Shown here: positions 34,356 through 41,929 of the stretch, in pieces
Position numbering within the stretch: the stretch's first letter is position 1
Layout: the number at the start of each line of letters is the position of its first letter
Origin: Arthrobacter sp. Leaf137
GTDB lineage: Bacteria; Actinomycetota; Actinomycetes; Actinomycetales; Micrococcaceae
Direction of reading: 5' to 3'
DNA length: 64,000 nucleotides
Assembly: GCF_001423525.1 (NCBI RefSeq)
Contig: NZ_LMOI01000022.1
Coordinates: forward strand, 1-64,000
Position numbers and translations under genes: made by a program
Notes under the pieces: model-generated
The model's database searches: none
Seen by the model: only the letters and a program-made list of their open reading frames with translations
Told to the model about the DNA's origin: nothing

Positions 34356-35818
34356 CAGAAGCACCCGGGCAGGAAGCAGCATCCCCCGCAGGGCACGACC
34401 ACAGCCACGGACACCCGCGGGAACAACTGCAGGAACAACCGCAGGAGCAGAACGACGAAGGCCAGGCCGGAACCGGCCAGGACCAGGGCCACGGCCACCA
34501 TCACCTGGCTCACACATGGGCGGAAGCACGCCAGGCCGCCTTTGACGCCGCAACGCCAATCCCGCCCGGCCCGGTGCCGCTGGACCAGGCCCAGGCCCGC
34601 AGGTTGGAGCAGGACATCATTGCGCTCCAGGACATGCCGCACTACGCTTCCTCGGCCATGGACGGCTGGGCAGTCAACGGTTCCGGGCCATGGATCCCCG
34701 TGGAAGCCGGAGCCCGGCTGGCGCCGCACCAGGCCAGCCCGATCGTTACCGGCGGACTCATCCCGCCAGGTGGCAAGGGGATCCTTCGCAGCGAAAGTGC
34801 CGTCCTCGCCGAGGACGAGGACGGGCTCCCCGTCCTTGAAGCGGGTGGAACCGCCCGTCCCGGTGAACCGCGAAACGGCCAGCACGTGCGAAAAGCCGGC
34901 GAGGAAGCACATGAAGGGGACACCCTTGTCCCGGCGGGGGTGACCCTGAATCCGGCGCACCTGGCACTCGCCGCACTTGCCGGATACGACGAGCTTCAGG
35001 TCCAGGGCAAACCCCTAGTACGCCTGCTGCTGACCGGGTCCGAGGTGGTGGTGCAAGGCCTGCCTGCCCCGGGGAAGGTCCGGGACACATTCGGTCATCA
35101 GTTGCCGGCCGTCGTCGGCATGCTCGGCGGTATAGCGGGCGGGCAGCAGCGCATCGGCGACTCCTACGGGGAATGGCTTGCGGCCCTTGAGGACGTGGTC
35201 CCGGACGGCCCTGGCGCACCCGGCCTCCCCGCCGACGTCGTCATCACCACCGGGGGAACGGGCCGCTCCGGCACGGATCATCTCCGCCGCGCCGTTGCCG
35301 AACTGGGCGGCCGCCTGGTGGTTGACGGAGTGGCCATGCGGCCCGGGCACCCGGTGGTGCTGGCCGAACTCCCCGACGGCCGGTTCGTCCTGGGCCTGCC
35401 CGGCAATCCGCTCGCCGCCATGATGGCGCTCTTTACCGTGGGCGCGCCCCTGTTGGCCGCCCTGGGGCACGGAAGCTTGCCGGAGGTGCAGGAGGTGGCC
35501 TCCGGTACCCTCATAGACCCGGATCCGGGACGCACGCGCCTCATGCCGTTCCGGCTTCTGTACGGGATGGCGTCGCCGGCCCAGCACACCGGCCCGGGCA
35601 TGATGCGCGGGCTTGCCGCGGCCGACGGCGTCATGGTGGTTCCGCCGCACGGCGTGCAGTTGGGAGAGCCGGTACCGGCGTTCGCGCTGCCGTGGGGCCC
35701 GCCCATTCCAGCCCCGGCGGATCCTGCCAAGGCCAAACCGCGCAGCAGCAGGACATCCCGGACGGCGGCGAAGGCCGGCGCCGCCGGGCCAGTGGACTGG
35801 AGCGCCCTTCTCGGCTGA
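34352..35818 (+). CDS. moeA: Molybdopterin molybdenumtransferase MoeA with His-rich N-terminus
   Basis: A 488-residue enzyme that inserts molybdate into adenylylated molybdopterin. A His-rich, Gln-rich N-terminal extension of about 55 residues carries nine histidines (HDHSHGHP, GHGHHHLAH) and could hold metal. The MoeA core has SSAMDGWAVNG, IVTGGLIPPGGKG, VVITTGGTGRSGTDHL, GHPVVLAELP and FVLGLPGNPLAAMMA. The N-terminal extension makes it about 80 residues longer than typical MoeA. It overlaps the DUF6457 gene by four bases. Confidence 0.88.
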   Translation: MTEAPGQEAASPAGHDHSHGHPREQLQEQPQEQNDEGQAGTGQDQGHGHHHLAHTWAEARQAAFDAATPIPPGPVPLDQAQARRLEQDIIALQDMPHYASSAMDGWAVNGSGPWIPVEAGARLAPHQASPIVTGGLIPPGGKGILRSESAVLAEDEDGLPVLEAGGTARPGEPRNGQHVRKAGEEAHEGDTLVPAGVTLNPAHLALAALAGYDELQVQGKPLVRLLLTGSEVVVQGLPAPGKVRDTFGHQLPAVVGMLGGIAGGQQRIGDSYGEWLAALEDVVPDGPGAPGLPADVVITTGGTGRSGTDHLRRAVAELGGRLVVDGVAMRPGHPVVLAELPDGRFVLGLPGNPLAAMMALFTVGAPLLAALGHGSLPEVQEVASGTLIDPDPGRTRLMPFRLLYGMASPAQHTGPGMMRGLAAADGVMVVPPHGVQLGEPVPAFALPWGPPIPAPADPAKAKPRSSRTSRTAAKAGAAGPVDWSALLG

Positions 35819-35884
35819 GCCGGGGGCTGGCCGGGCAGGCACACTGCAGTGCGATGATGGAGACATGAACAGGCAGGACGGTCA

Positions 35885-36763
35885 ATGGGACGCGTGACGC
35901 AGCGCCGCAAGGTGCATAAGTATGTCCTGGACGGCTCGCCGAAGGCGCTGGAGTTTCCGGTCCGCTACCGCGAGGATGTCCTGGCAGTGGAGGAACCGCT
36001 GGAAATCCGGCTGGGTAGCCTCTCCTATTCAGTCACCATGCGGACCCCTGGCGACGACTTCGACCTGGTAGCCGGCTTCCTGGTATCCGAGGGTGTGATC
36101 TGGACCCCGGACCAGCTGGTATCCCTTCGTTTCTGCGCCGGCGAGGACGAAAACGGTGTCCAGACGTTCAACGTGGTGGAGGCCCAGCTGCGCCCGGACG
36201 TCCCCCTGCCGGAGACGGGACGGAACGTCTACACGTCCAGCTCCTGCGGCATCTGCGGGACGGACTCCATCGAAGCTGTCCGGAAGTCCTCGCACCACAG
36301 CCCCGCGGCGGACCCCCTCACAATCGACGCGCACGTGCTGGCATCCCTGCCCGCCCTGCTCCGGAAGTCGCAGCGCCTCTTCGACGATACCGGCGGGGTG
36401 CACGCTGCCGGGCTGTTCCGGATTGAGGAAGACGGCGGCGTGCAGTTGCTGTGCCTTCGCGAGGACGTGGGACGGCACAACGCGGTGGACAAGGTGGTGG
36501 GCTGGGCCCTGCGCGAAGGACTCCTGCCACTGCGCGGCACCGTCCTCCAGGTGTCCGGCCGGGCATCATTCGAGCTGGTTCAGAAGGCGGCCCAGGCGGG
36601 GATCCCCGTGTTGGCTGCCGTCAGCGCTCCGTCCAGCCTGGCCGTGGAACTCGCGGAGGCCAGCGGCCTGACGCTTGCCGGTTTCAGCCGGGGGACCAGC
36701 CTTAATGTCTACGCCGGGGACGCCAGGATCAGCAGTCCGGCAGTTGCCTCCGCGCCCGCCTGA
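35885..36763 (+). CDS. fdhD: Formate dehydrogenase accessory sulfurtransferase FdhD
   Basis: A 292-residue protein that passes sulfur from IscS to the molybdenum cofactor of formate dehydrogenase. The active CxxC lies in SSCGICG (near residue 120). Family segments are RTPGDDFDLVAGFLVSEG, VGRHNAVDKVVGWAL, GRASFELVQKAAQAGIPVLA and RGTSLNVYAGDARI. The ATG at 35885 lies inside a 10-codon ORF (35865-35897) that has a better ribosome binding site, GGAGAC. No formate dehydrogenase structural gene is in the window. Confidence 0.93.
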   Translation: MGRVTQRRKVHKYVLDGSPKALEFPVRYREDVLAVEEPLEIRLGSLSYSVTMRTPGDDFDLVAGFLVSEGVIWTPDQLVSLRFCAGEDENGVQTFNVVEAQLRPDVPLPETGRNVYTSSSCGICGTDSIEAVRKSSHHSPAADPLTIDAHVLASLPALLRKSQRLFDDTGGVHAAGLFRIEEDGGVQLLCLREDVGRHNAVDKVVGWALREGLLPLRGTVLQVSGRASFELVQKAAQAGIPVLAAVSAPSSLAVELAEASGLTLAGFSRGTSLNVYAGDARISSPAVASAPA

Positions 36764-36801
36764 CGCTCCACCAACTCCCTTCGGCGCCTGCCGCGAGGGG
36801 G

Positions 36802-36847
36802 TTGGTTTGAGGGCTACCAGCGGGTAGATTTGTCCATCGAATGGACA
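36802..36847 (+). promoter_or_regulatory. Promoter and 17-bp palindromic operator of the mannosidase gene
   Basis: TTGGTT (36802), 17 bases, TAGATT (36825), then directly TGTCCAT-CGA-ATGGACA (36831-36847), a perfect inverted repeat covering the likely transcription start. A repressor bound there would block the promoter. Confidence 0.7.
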
Positions 36848-36886
36848 CGATGATCCAATTTTTTCAAGCGCTAAAGAGGGCCCACA

Positions 36887-39800
36887 TTGCATGACGACCG
36901 CAGGATCACGGAAGTCCGACTCACCAGGTTTGTGCGTGAGCGTATCGACCCTGCTGTCTACAGCCGGACCGTGCCCCTGGCCCTGGGCAGCTGGGACGTA
37001 CCGGATGAGCCCGTAGCCGCCCTCGAGGCGATGCGGCAGCAGTTCCAGCCCCTCGAGCACGGGACGGCATGGGGCAAACCGTGGAGCACCAAGTGGCTCC
37101 GGCTGCAGGGGGACGTACCCGAGTCGTGGGGCACCGGCCCGGACACGACGGTCGAAGTGGTGGTTGACCTCGGCTTCACCGTCCAAACCCCCGGTTTCCA
37201 ATGCGAGGGTATTGCCTGGCGGCCGGACGGCACCATCATCAAGGCCGTCTCGCCCCGTAACCGGTACATCCCGCTCAAGCTCCTGGGCACCGGCATGACG
37301 GTGGACTTCTACGTGGAGGCAGCGGCCAACCCGGACCTCGCGCAGGACTGGACCTTTGCGGCCACTCCCTACGGTGACAAGTCCACTGCCGGAACGGCCC
37401 CGCATTACCGGCTGGGAACTATCGCCATCGCCGAACTCAACCAGACCGTCTGGGAACTGCAGCAGGACGTCTGGACGCTGTCGGGCCTGATGGAACAGCT
37501 GCCCCTGGAACTCCCGCGGCGGCACGAAATCCTCCGGGCCCTGGAACGGATGATGGACGTCATGGATCCGGACGATGTCGCCGGGACCGCGGCGGCCGGC
37601 CGGGAGGCTCTGGCCGGGGTGCTGGCCCAGCCCGCCTACGCTTCCGCCCACCAGCTGGTGGCCACCGGCCACGCGCACATCGACTCGGCCTGGCTGTGGC
37701 CGGTACGCGAAACCGTCCGGAAGTGCGCCAGGACCTTCTCCAACGTGGTGGCCCTGATGGACGAGAACCCGGACTTCGTGTTTTCGTGTTCCTCCGCCCA
37801 GCAGCTCTCCTGGATCAAGGAGTCATATCCGGAACTGTTCAGCAGGATCCGGGAGAAGGTCCGCGCCGGGCAGTTCGTTCCGGTGGGCGGCATGTGGGTG
37901 GAGTCTGACACCAACATGCCCGGCGGCGAAGCGATGGCGCGGCAGTTCATTGAGGGAAAATCGTTCTTCCTGTCCGAGTTCGGCGTCGAGTGCCGGGAGG
38001 CGTGGCTGCCGGACTCATTCGGTTATTCCGCCGCCCTGCCGCAGATCGTGAAGTCCGCGGGAAGCCGCTGGTTCCTGACACAGAAGATCTCCTGGAACCA
38101 GACCAACCGGATGCCGCACCACACCTTCAACTGGGAAGGCATCGACGGTACCCGGCTGTTTACGCACTTCCCCCCGGTGGACACCTACAACGCCGAGCTC
38201 AGCGGCCGCGAGCTTGCGCACGCGGAACGCAACTACAGGGATCACGGCCGGGGCACCGTGTCCCTGGTGCCGTTCGGTTACGGCGACGGCGGCGGCGGAC
38301 CCACCCGGGAAATGCTCAGTGCCGCCGCCCGCACCGCAGATCTGGAAGGCTCACCCAGGGTTAGGATCGGATCCGCTGAGAGTTTCTTCCGGCAGGCCGA
38401 AGAGGAATATGCGGCCTTGCCCGTGTGGGTGGGGGAGATGTACCTCGAGCTGCACCGCGGCACCTACACCAGCCAGGCGCGCACGAAGAAGGGCAACCGG
38501 CGCAGCGAGCACCTGCTCCGGGAAGCCGAGCTGTGGTGTGCCACTGCCGCCGTCCGCACCGACAGCGCCTTCGAGTACCCGGCAGCTGAGCTGAAGCGGC
38601 TTTGGCAGCTGGTCCTGCTGCAGCAGTTCCATGACATCCTTCCTGGCAGCTCCATTGCCTGGGTACACCAGGACGCCGAGCGCAATTACCAGGCCATCGA
38701 GGCCGCCCTGGAAGGCATCATCAGCCAGGCCGCCGCGGCAGCGCTGGGAACAGGGGAACGGACATTCCTGCTCAACGCCGCCCCGCATGCCCGGAACGGA
38801 GTTCCGGCGATGGCCGCCGCCGAACCGTCGGACCGGGGCGGAACAGTCCGGGCCAGCAGCGGGGATGGCGGATTCGTCCTGGACAACGGCGTGATCCGGG
38901 CGGTCCTGGACGCGGACGGCCTGGTGGCATCCCTGCAGGACTATGCCTCCGGCCGCGAAGCCATAGCACCGGGACAGCGCGGCAACCTGCTGGAGCTGCA
39001 CCGGGATACCCCCAACGAGTGGGACGCCTGGGATATTGATGAGTTCTACCGGCGCAACGTCACTGCCTTGACCGGCGCGGAATCGATCCGGCTGGAGGAG
39101 GGGCCTGATGGCGCCACTGTTGTGGTGGAACGCCTGGCCGGAACCTCGCCGGTCACCCAGCGCATCACCCTCGCTCCGGGCAGTCCGTCCCTGGCCATCA
39201 CCACATCGGTGGACTGGCAGGAACGGGAGAAACTGCTCAAGCTCGGGTTTGCCCTGGATGTCCGTGCCGACCGGTCGGCGTCGGAAACCCAGTTTGGACA
39301 TGTCTTCCGGCCTACCCACACGAACACGTCCTGGGAAGCTGCGAAGTTTGAGATCTGCGCGCACCGCTGGATCCACGTGGGGGAGCCCGGCTACGGTGTC
39401 GCAGTTTCCAACTCGTCCACCTACGGCCACGACGTCGCCAGGAACATCAGGGAGGCCGACGGCGGCACCACCACCACTGTGCGCCTCTCGCTGTTGCGGG
39501 CGCCCAAGTTCCCGGACCCTACGGCCGACCGCGGCCGGCACGAGCTGACCGTTACCGTCCGACCAGGTGCAGATATCGGGGCCGCGGTGGAGGAGGGGTA
39601 CCGGACCAACCTTGTGCCCCGGTTGGTCACGGGGGCCGATCCGGTTGAGCCACTGGTCTCGGTGGGCACGCCGGGCCTGGTTGTTGAAGCGGTCAAGCTT
39701 GCCGAAGACGGCTCGGGCGACGTCGTGGTCCGCCTGTATGAGTCGCTGGGGCAGCGCACTGCCGGGCGCATCACGGCGAATTTCCCCGTGCGTGACGTTG

Positions 39801-39916
39801 TGGTGACGGACCTGCTGGAGCGGCCCACCGAGGCTCCCGGCGTGTCCGCGGCTGAGGGCGGTGCGGAACTGCAGCTCCGGCCGTTCCAGCTGGTGACCCT
39901 GCGCTTCGTGCGGTAA
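36887..39916 (+). CDS. Alpha-mannosidase, glycoside hydrolase family 38
   Basis: A 1009-residue cytoplasmic enzyme that would release mannose from alpha-mannosides. GH38 core: ATGHAHIDSAWLWPVRET (zinc-binding His-x-Asp near 264), WVESDTNMPGGEA, and WLPDSFGYSAALPQI with the probable nucleophile Asp376. The middle LLQQFHDILPGSSIAWVHQD is the helical-bundle zinc/His segment. C-terminal beta domains run to FQLVTLRFVR. There is no signal peptide. The start is TTG 36887 after AGAGGG; a nearby ATG is out of frame. Expression is probably controlled by the upstream palindrome. Confidence 0.95.
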   Translation: MHDDRRITEVRLTRFVRERIDPAVYSRTVPLALGSWDVPDEPVAALEAMRQQFQPLEHGTAWGKPWSTKWLRLQGDVPESWGTGPDTTVEVVVDLGFTVQTPGFQCEGIAWRPDGTIIKAVSPRNRYIPLKLLGTGMTVDFYVEAAANPDLAQDWTFAATPYGDKSTAGTAPHYRLGTIAIAELNQTVWELQQDVWTLSGLMEQLPLELPRRHEILRALERMMDVMDPDDVAGTAAAGREALAGVLAQPAYASAHQLVATGHAHIDSAWLWPVRETVRKCARTFSNVVALMDENPDFVFSCSSAQQLSWIKESYPELFSRIREKVRAGQFVPVGGMWVESDTNMPGGEAMARQFIEGKSFFLSEFGVECREAWLPDSFGYSAALPQIVKSAGSRWFLTQKISWNQTNRMPHHTFNWEGIDGTRLFTHFPPVDTYNAELSGRELAHAERNYRDHGRGTVSLVPFGYGDGGGGPTREMLSAAARTADLEGSPRVRIGSAESFFRQAEEEYAALPVWVGEMYLELHRGTYTSQARTKKGNRRSEHLLREAELWCATAAVRTDSAFEYPAAELKRLWQLVLLQQFHDILPGSSIAWVHQDAERNYQAIEAALEGIISQAAAAALGTGERTFLLNAAPHARNGVPAMAAAEPSDRGGTVRASSGDGGFVLDNGVIRAVLDADGLVASLQDYASGREAIAPGQRGNLLELHRDTPNEWDAWDIDEFYRRNVTALTGAESIRLEEGPDGATVVVERLAGTSPVTQRITLAPGSPSLAITTSVDWQEREKLLKLGFALDVRADRSASETQFGHVFRPTHTNTSWEAAKFEICAHRWIHVGEPGYGVAVSNSSTYGHDVARNIREADGGTTTTVRLSLLRAPKFPDPTADRGRHELTVTVRPGADIGAAVEEGYRTNLVPRLVTGADPVEPLVSVGTPGLVVEAVKLAEDGSGDVVVRLYESLGQRTAGRITANFPVRDVVVTDLLERPTEAPGVSAAEGGAELQLRPFQLVTLRFVR

Positions 39917-40032
39917 TGCCCCGGAGGTCATTGTCCAGGTCTGCAGGTTCAGTGGCCTGCCGGCCCGCTGGCCTGGACAGAAGCCCGCGGCGCAGACGCG
40001 CCTGCATTGCGAAAAGGGCCCTTAAATAGGCT

Positions 40033-40066
40033 GAGTGGGGGCGGTCCCCAACGGCCGCCACCACTC
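40033..40066. terminator. Hairpin between mannosidase and the membrane-protein gene
   Basis: GAGTGG-g-GGCGG and CCGCC-a-CCACTC form an 11-bp stem with one mismatch. There is no T run after it, so terminator activity is uncertain. The remainder of this 287-nt gap is AT-richer (ATTGTTTCACATTCTAATG region) without a gene. Confidence 0.5.
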
Positions 40067-40203
40067 ATCCCCCCAATGCGTGTGAAGGCCCCCGAAGCAG
40101 GGCTTCGTCCAAGAATTTATCCCCGTTCAAAAACGCGCCGTGCCTCACCTTCACACATTCATGATTGTTTCACATTCTAATGATTTTGTGAAAGGCAGTT
40201 TGG

Positions 40204-40941
40204 TTACTTTTCGGTAAATGACGTTCCGCTGCCAGCCCGTTTGTCCTGGCGGATGCGCGCGGCCCAGATCAGTGCCAGGCCAATGACGAAGCACAGTACG
40301 GCCGTATAGTTGACCATGAACTCCAGCGACCCCAGTTCCGGGGGGACCACCGGGAAGAACAGCGTCAGCGCGATCGACAGGCCGCCCACCGCCAGGAGTC
40401 CGGCGGCAATGCGGACCAGCAGGGGCAGGCGGCTGCGCGCCGCGCGGACCATCGCCGGGAACAGTACGAGTGAAACGAAGGCGGGGTAGGCCCGCCCCGC
40501 GGCCCCGTAGTACTCCACCAACAAACCGTTGCGTGGGTCCTTGCCGGAGACGGTCACCAGTCCCGCCGAGGATCCGGCCGTGTCCATCAGGAGGTACACC
40601 ACCACTACCAGTGCCGAGAGGGCAGCCAGCGCCAGCATGCCTGTCCGGCCCGTGATCAGCCGGTATGCATTCGCGGCACCGAAGCCCTTGGTGATGCGGA
40701 CCCCCACAAAGTAGATGGCACCGAAGATGACGAACCGCAGCAACAGGTTGGTCAGGTTGACACCACCCAGCGCCTGGTCGATGGCAACGTAGGGAGCCTC
40801 GATGCTGAGCAGGATGGCGAGGGTCATCAGGGCGAAAATATAGAACAGCGACCTGTTTTCACCCCGCACCGCACTGGGGATGCGGGCCAGCGCGACCAGT
40901 CCGCAGATCGCCAAAGTGGTCCATTGAAGGATCGTGATCAT
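40204..40941 (-). CDS. Seven-helix membrane protein paired with an XRE-like regulator
   Basis: A 245-residue integral membrane protein with about seven hydrophobic helices and short loops, starting MITILQWTTLAICG and ending in a charged tail (RIRQDKRAGSGTSFTEK). I see no enzyme or transporter signature. Its ATG at 40941 overlaps the upstream regulator stop by four bases (ATGA), so the two are made together. Similar regulator plus small membrane protein pairs occur in Actinobacteria with unknown roles. It could be a sensor or anti-regulator, but that is inference. Confidence 0.75.
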   Translation of the reverse strand: MITILQWTTLAICGLVALARIPSAVRGENRSLFYIFALMTLAILLSIEAPYVAIDQALGGVNLTNLLLRFVIFGAIYFVGVRITKGFGAANAYRLITGRTGMLALAALSALVVVVYLLMDTAGSSAGLVTVSGKDPRNGLLVEYYGAAGRAYPAFVSLVLFPAMVRAARSRLPLLVRIAAGLLAVGGLSIALTLFFPVVPPELGSLEFMVNYTAVLCFVIGLALIWAARIRQDKRAGSGTSFTEK

Positions 40942-41675
40942 CCCAGGTTCTCCCAAATTTTTTCCGTCTGTGCCTGGTCCTGCTCCTGGCGGCGCAATAC
41001 CTTGCCCAATGCCTGCATCCTGTCGCCCACCAGGGCGGTGAGGTCGCCGTCGGACATGCTGTCCAGCGCCTCCTGGCGCGCTCCGGGCGCCCACCCGGCT
41101 TCCTCTTCCGTGACCAGGCCGGTGGCTACCAGTCCGCCGGCAGGACCCACCCCGGCCGCCACTGACGTGGCCACCGCCAGTTCCGGCGACAGCCTGTTGG
41201 CCGTCAGCTGGGCGGAGTAATTCTGCGGTGCGATCCCGGTGGCGGCTGACACCCGGTGCCGGACCTCGCCGTCGTCGATCGCATCCACCCAGTTCTTCAC
41301 GGAGGAGGCATGCGGGACCGGGCTCAGGGCAGGTGGCGCAGCGCCCCGGCGGCCCACAGGGTCCATGGCCGGGCGTGCCAGCGCCGCGCGCAGCAAGTCC
41401 GCCGTCGAAATCTGGCTGACCAGCTCACACCGGGTGGGTGGCTGCGGCGGCCCCGCAAGGATGCGATAACTGTCAAAGCCCGCAAGGGCGGCCACCGGAT
41501 TGATGTTGTACGCACGGCTGATGCTCACCACCGTGGAGACGGAAACCTTGCCGCGTACCAGTTGCTGGGCCAGCGTGGTCCGCTTGATCCCGGAGACCCG
41601 GCAGACGTCTGCCGTGCTGGCATCAGGGGCGATGCCGTGCAGCCAGCGCTGGAACGCCTTGGCGGGAAGGGTCAT
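40938..41675 (-). CDS. XRE-like helix-turn-helix regulator
   Basis: A 245-residue protein. Residues 20-60 have a helix-turn-helix (VCRVSGIKRTTLAQQLVRG, VSVSTVVSISRAYNINPVAAL). The middle has SSVKNWVDAIDDGEVRHRVSAATGIAP, which may be a second HTH-like unit with LTANRLSPELAVA. The end (DLTALVGDRMQALGKVLRRQ) is helical and charged. There is no signal peptide or membrane helix. The ATG at 41675 lies 30 bases from a direct repeat that may be its own operator. It overlaps the seven-helix membrane protein gene. Confidence 0.8.
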   Translation of the reverse strand: MTLPAKAFQRWLHGIAPDASTADVCRVSGIKRTTLAQQLVRGKVSVSTVVSISRAYNINPVAALAGFDSYRILAGPPQPPTRCELVSQISTADLLRAALARPAMDPVGRRGAAPPALSPVPHASSVKNWVDAIDDGEVRHRVSAATGIAPQNYSAQLTANRLSPELAVATSVAAGVGPAGGLVATGLVTEEEAGWAPGARQEALDSMSDGDLTALVGDRMQALGKVLRRQEQDQAQTEKIWENLG

Positions 41676-41705
41676 GAAGTGCTCTCTGCAGGACGGATGG
41701 TGAGT

Positions 41706-41740
41706 CGATTTTACCGTGCCGCAGGACAGCCGATTTTACC
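41706..41740. repeat. Direct repeat CGATTTTACC x2, 25-bp period
   Basis: CGATTTTACC occurs at 41706-41715 and again exactly at 41731-41740, upstream of the XRE-like regulator. The T-rich motif stands out in GC-rich DNA and is a likely autoregulatory operator or promoter element. Confidence 0.6.
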
Positions 41741-41752
41741 CCGGGAGGTGTT

Positions 41753-41820
41753 TCGACTATGCTTGATGGTCGAGCCCGTTGGTCCGTACACCCCCCAAGT
41801 CCGGACCAGCGGGTTCTTTC
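41753..41820 (+). promoter_or_regulatory. Attenuator-like hairpins in the ABC-F leader
   Basis: Stem 1, TCGAC/GTCGA (41753-41773), puts the leader ATG in its loop. Stem 2 pairs 41774-41789 with 41799-41814: 13 continuous pairs including two G-U, one mismatch, then two more. It is followed by TTCTTTC, like an intrinsic terminator. A third hairpin (41868-41894, ten pairs with one bulge) lies just before the ABC-F ribosome binding site. Confidence 0.65.
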
Positions 41821-41929
41821 ATGCCCGCGGCCCGGAGTGCCTTTCCCGGGACTGTCCGTACGGCATCGCCGGCCCGTTCCGGCACGGGACCGGCTGCGCA
41901 TGCACCCGGGCGAAAGGACGCATCAATGA
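41759..41929 (+). CDS. 56-codon leader ORF overlapping the ABC-F start
   Basis: The ORF begins ATG CTT GAT GGT CGA and ends CAT CAA TGA, overlapping the ABC-F start codon in ATGA. GGGAGGTG lies eight bases upstream, a better ribosome binding site than many genes here. The peptide is 56 residues, Arg- and Pro-rich (starts MLDGRARWSVHPPSP), with no recognised domain. The coding sequence runs through two strong hairpins. It probably acts as a regulatory leader whose stalled translation changes RNA folding, as in antibiotic-induced ABC-F genes. Confidence 0.65.
   Translation: MLDGRARWSVHPPSPDQRVLSCPRPGVPFPGLSVRHRRPVPARDRLRMHPGERTHQ

Noticed and set aside
38351..39931. 526-codon open frame antisense to the mannosidase
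   Set aside because: Shadow of the GH38 gene, without motifs.
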